Of a DNA stretch of 7,134 nucleotides, positions 5,549 through 7,134 are shown one piece after another. The position numbers were made by a program, and so were the translations under genes. The DNA is from Bacillota bacterium (lineage in GTDB: Bacteria; Bacillota_E; Sulfobacillia; Sulfobacillales; Sulfobacillaceae): assembly GCA_021802375.1 (NCBI GenBank), contig JAKAAL010000200.1, positions 1-7,134 of the forward strand. The letters run 5' to 3'. A model generated the notes under the pieces. That model saw only the letters and a list, made by a program, of their open reading frames with translations, did not search any database and was not told the origin of the DNA. The first letter of the stretch is position 1; the number at the start of each line of letters is the position of its first letter.

Positions 5549-7134
5549 TCATGCCGGTCAGTCCAAGGACAATCAACTCATCTTCCCATGCTTCAACCGG
5601 TTCTCCCGGCCGCGAAGGGCGGTATGCCACCAGCAGCACGCGCAACGCATCCTCGGCCATCGCGTCGTTGGCCAGCATCACCTCGCGCCGCTTGGCATCA
5701 TCGAGTGGCGTGACCTGTCCGTTCACTTCAATGAAGCGGCACCGCGGCAGCAGCGCATCGGCCGCCCCTTTGACATACACGAATGATTGGTTTTTCGCGT
5801 TTCTGACCGGCACCGCCATGCGCTGCCGCTCTGACTCGAAGGGTATTTCCCCCACACGCGGAAACTCTTTGGCCAAGTCGGAAGGCTTTTCCCCCTGTTC
5901 CACGGCGGCCCAGAGCAGAGCGAGTTCGGTCGGGTCGCCTTGACCCTCGGCCTCGACCGAGTCCGCATCTTCGCGCGTCAATCGAGCGTTGTTGCAGAGA
6001 ACCGCACCGCGGACGAGATGGGCCAACGCCTTCTGGGTATCCAAGTCTGGTCGCTCTCCGTTGACAAGAAATCCATGTCCTTCCAGACTGCGCTTAAGAC
6101 GCCGCCCATTGGCCCAGATATCGGTGACCGTCATCTTGTTTCGGGTGAGCGTGCCGGTTTTGTCGGAGCAGATGACCGTGGTGCATCCGAGCGTCTCTAC
6201 AGCGGGCAGGCGTCGGACAATGGCGTGTGCCTTAATCATGCGTTGGACGCCTAATGCCAGGGCAATGGTGACAATAGCGGGAAGACCCTCAGGAATGGCT
6301 GCAACGGCTAGGCTCACGCCCGTGAGAAACATTTGGTAGAGAGGTTCCCCGCGGATAAGCCCCGTCATGACCACAACACCGACAATCAACAGCGAGAGAA
6401 TGACGAGAACCTTTCCCAACTGCTCCAAACGCCGTTGCAAGGGCGTCTGATCCTCTACGGCCTCCCGGATCAAGTGGGCAATGGTCCCCATCTCCGTGGT
6501 CATGCCCGTAGCCACGACGAGAGCCCGTGCCCTTCCCCGTGAAACCGTCGTGCCCATGAACACCATGTTGGTCCGATCAGCCAACGGAGCCTCCGGATCC
6601 GGGATGTCCGCGACATGCTTTTTTACAGTGGTCGACTCACCGGTCAATGCCGCTTCCTCTGTCTCAAGCCCGGTTTGAAAGATGATGCGGCAATCGGCTG
6701 GAACCCGGTCTCCTGCCTCCAATTCCACAACATCCCCCGGCACTAAGTCACGCGCGGGAATCTCCGCCAGTGTGCCCGCTCGCATCACCTTCGCCTCTGG
6801 GGCGGTCAGAGCCCTAAGTGTCTCCACCGACTTTTCCGCCCGGTATTCCTGCATGAAACCCAGAATGGCATTCATGATGACAATCGCCACAATGGTAATG
6901 CCATCACCAGTTTCCCCCAGCAAGAAGGAGATGACAGTCGCTGCCAACAGCACCATCACCATGAAATCCTTGAACTGCTCAATAAAAATCTCCATGGGAG
7001 ATGTCTTGCGCGCTTCCTTGAGGGCGTTTGGCCCTGCTTCTTGCAGCCGTCTCTCAGCTTCGGCAGGGGAAAGCCCCCGTTCGCCATCCGATCGAAGCTG
7101 CATAACGGCTTCATCGGCTTTTAGGGTGTGCCAT
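5367..7134 (-). CDS. SERCA-like Ca2+-ATPase, N-terminal part (5' end outside window; frameshifted 3' end)
   Basis: This is the first half of a YloB/PacL-like cation pump that exports Ca2+ from the cytosol. The frame is open to the window edge, and the visible start WHTLKADEAVMQLRSDGERG is the classic P2-ATPase N-terminus. The gene therefore begins just to the right, not at the internal ATG at 7103. Counting from that Trp, M1-M2 lie near 57-95. The actuator motif LTGES is at 163-167. M4 contains AAIPEGLPA, whose Glu is a Ca2+ ligand in SERCA. The phosphorylated Asp is D324 in CSDKTGTLT. The nucleotide domain has GDPTE and KGAAD (KGAPE in most relatives). After LGLTGMIDPP (to about base 5540) the frame leaves the family sequence and runs through about 55 unrelated residues to a stop at 5367. 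Joined to the next frame, the protein would be about 897 residues plus the missing start, normal for the family. Confidence 0.88.
   Translation of the reverse strand, partial: WHTLKADEAVMQLRSDGERGLSPAEAERRLQEAGPNALKEARKTSPMEIFIEQFKDFMVMVLLAATVISFLLGETGDGITIVAIVIMNAILGFMQEYRAEKSVETLRALTAPEAKVMRAGTLAEIPARDLVPGDVVELEAGDRVPADCRIIFQTGLETEEAALTGESTTVKKHVADIPDPEAPLADRTNMVFMGTTVSRGRARALVVATGMTTEMGTIAHLIREAVEDQTPLQRRLEQLGKVLVILSLLIVGVVVMTGLIRGEPLYQMFLTGVSLAVAAIPEGLPAIVTIALALGVQRMIKAHAIVRRLPAVETLGCTTVICSDKTGTLTRNKMTVTDIWANGRRLKRSLEGHGFLVNGERPDLDTQKALAHLVRGAVLCNNARLTREDADSVEAEGQGDPTELALLWAAVEQGEKPSDLAKEFPRVGEIPFESERQRMAVPVRNAKNQSFVYVKGAADALLPRCRFIEVNGQVTPLDDAKRREVMLANDAMAEDALRVLLVAYRPSRPGEPVEAWEDELIVLGLTGMIDPPPFRSDGSRTGGAPGGRADGDDNRRPSQYGARHCTRVGHAGARRRNHYGTRTGFAER
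5536..5544 (-). other. nine-base G/C homopolymer at the Ca2+-ATPase frameshift
   Basis: Nine Gs on the + strand (nine Cs in the mRNA sense) encode the Pro-Pro of the conserved GMIDPPR motif. Eight bases would read DPPRSEAMEAV in one continuous frame; nine give DPPPFRS and an early stop. The site is therefore a +1 change at a homopolymer, either a sequencing or assembly error, a true mutation, or a slippage-prone switch. Confidence 0.85.

Noticed and set aside
7071..7103. ATG at 7103 as the true start of the Ca2+-ATPase
   Set aside because: The frame stays open to the window edge, and the ten residues before this ATG (starting WHTLKADEA) match the conserved P2-ATPase N-terminus.

Overview
The window reads as a chromosomal segment from a moderately high-GC bacterium, most likely a Gram-positive Bacillota. 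The basis is strong Shine-Dalgarno sites (GGAGGA, GAGGAG, AGGAG), a TTG start, a SERCA-type Ca2+-ATPase like Bacillus YloB, and a Firmicutes-like PriA N-terminus. A Sulfobacillus/Alicyclobacillus-like acid or heat lineage would fit, but the sequence does not prove it. No RNA gene, CRISPR array, IS element or phage gene was seen.

Layout. (1) Bases 1-109 hold the first 32 codons of priA on the + strand. They stop abruptly at a junction with the 3' end of an ABC permease gene on the - strand. (2) Bases 73-2835 are a leftward three-gene unit with overlapping genes: an exported LolA/RseB-like protein, then an ABC ATPase, then an ABC-2 type permease. The permease has lost its native C-terminus at the priA junction. 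(3) Bases 2836-2959 are a 124-bp divergent intergenic region with an extended -10 promoter for dedA and a 9-bp inverted repeat around it. (4) Bases 2960-3586 (+) encode a DedA-family membrane protein starting at TTG. (5) Bases 3600-7134 (-) are a leftward operon of a SERCA-like Ca2+-ATPase followed after 8 bp by dapF. The ATPase gene runs off the right edge and is split into two frames at a run of nine Gs. The operon ends in a clear intrinsic terminator that lies inside the 3' end of the convergent dedA gene.

The genes point to envelope and cation biology: an ABC exporter or sensor module with a secreted lipoprotein-sorting-like partner, a probable lipid-carrier transporter (DedA), Ca2+ efflux, and meso-diaminopimelate synthesis for lysine and peptidoglycan. 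No gene family here is wholly unknown. The items most worth checking are the priA/permease junction, the poly-G frameshift in the Ca2+-ATPase, the terminator embedded in dedA, and the symmetric element between the divergent genes.
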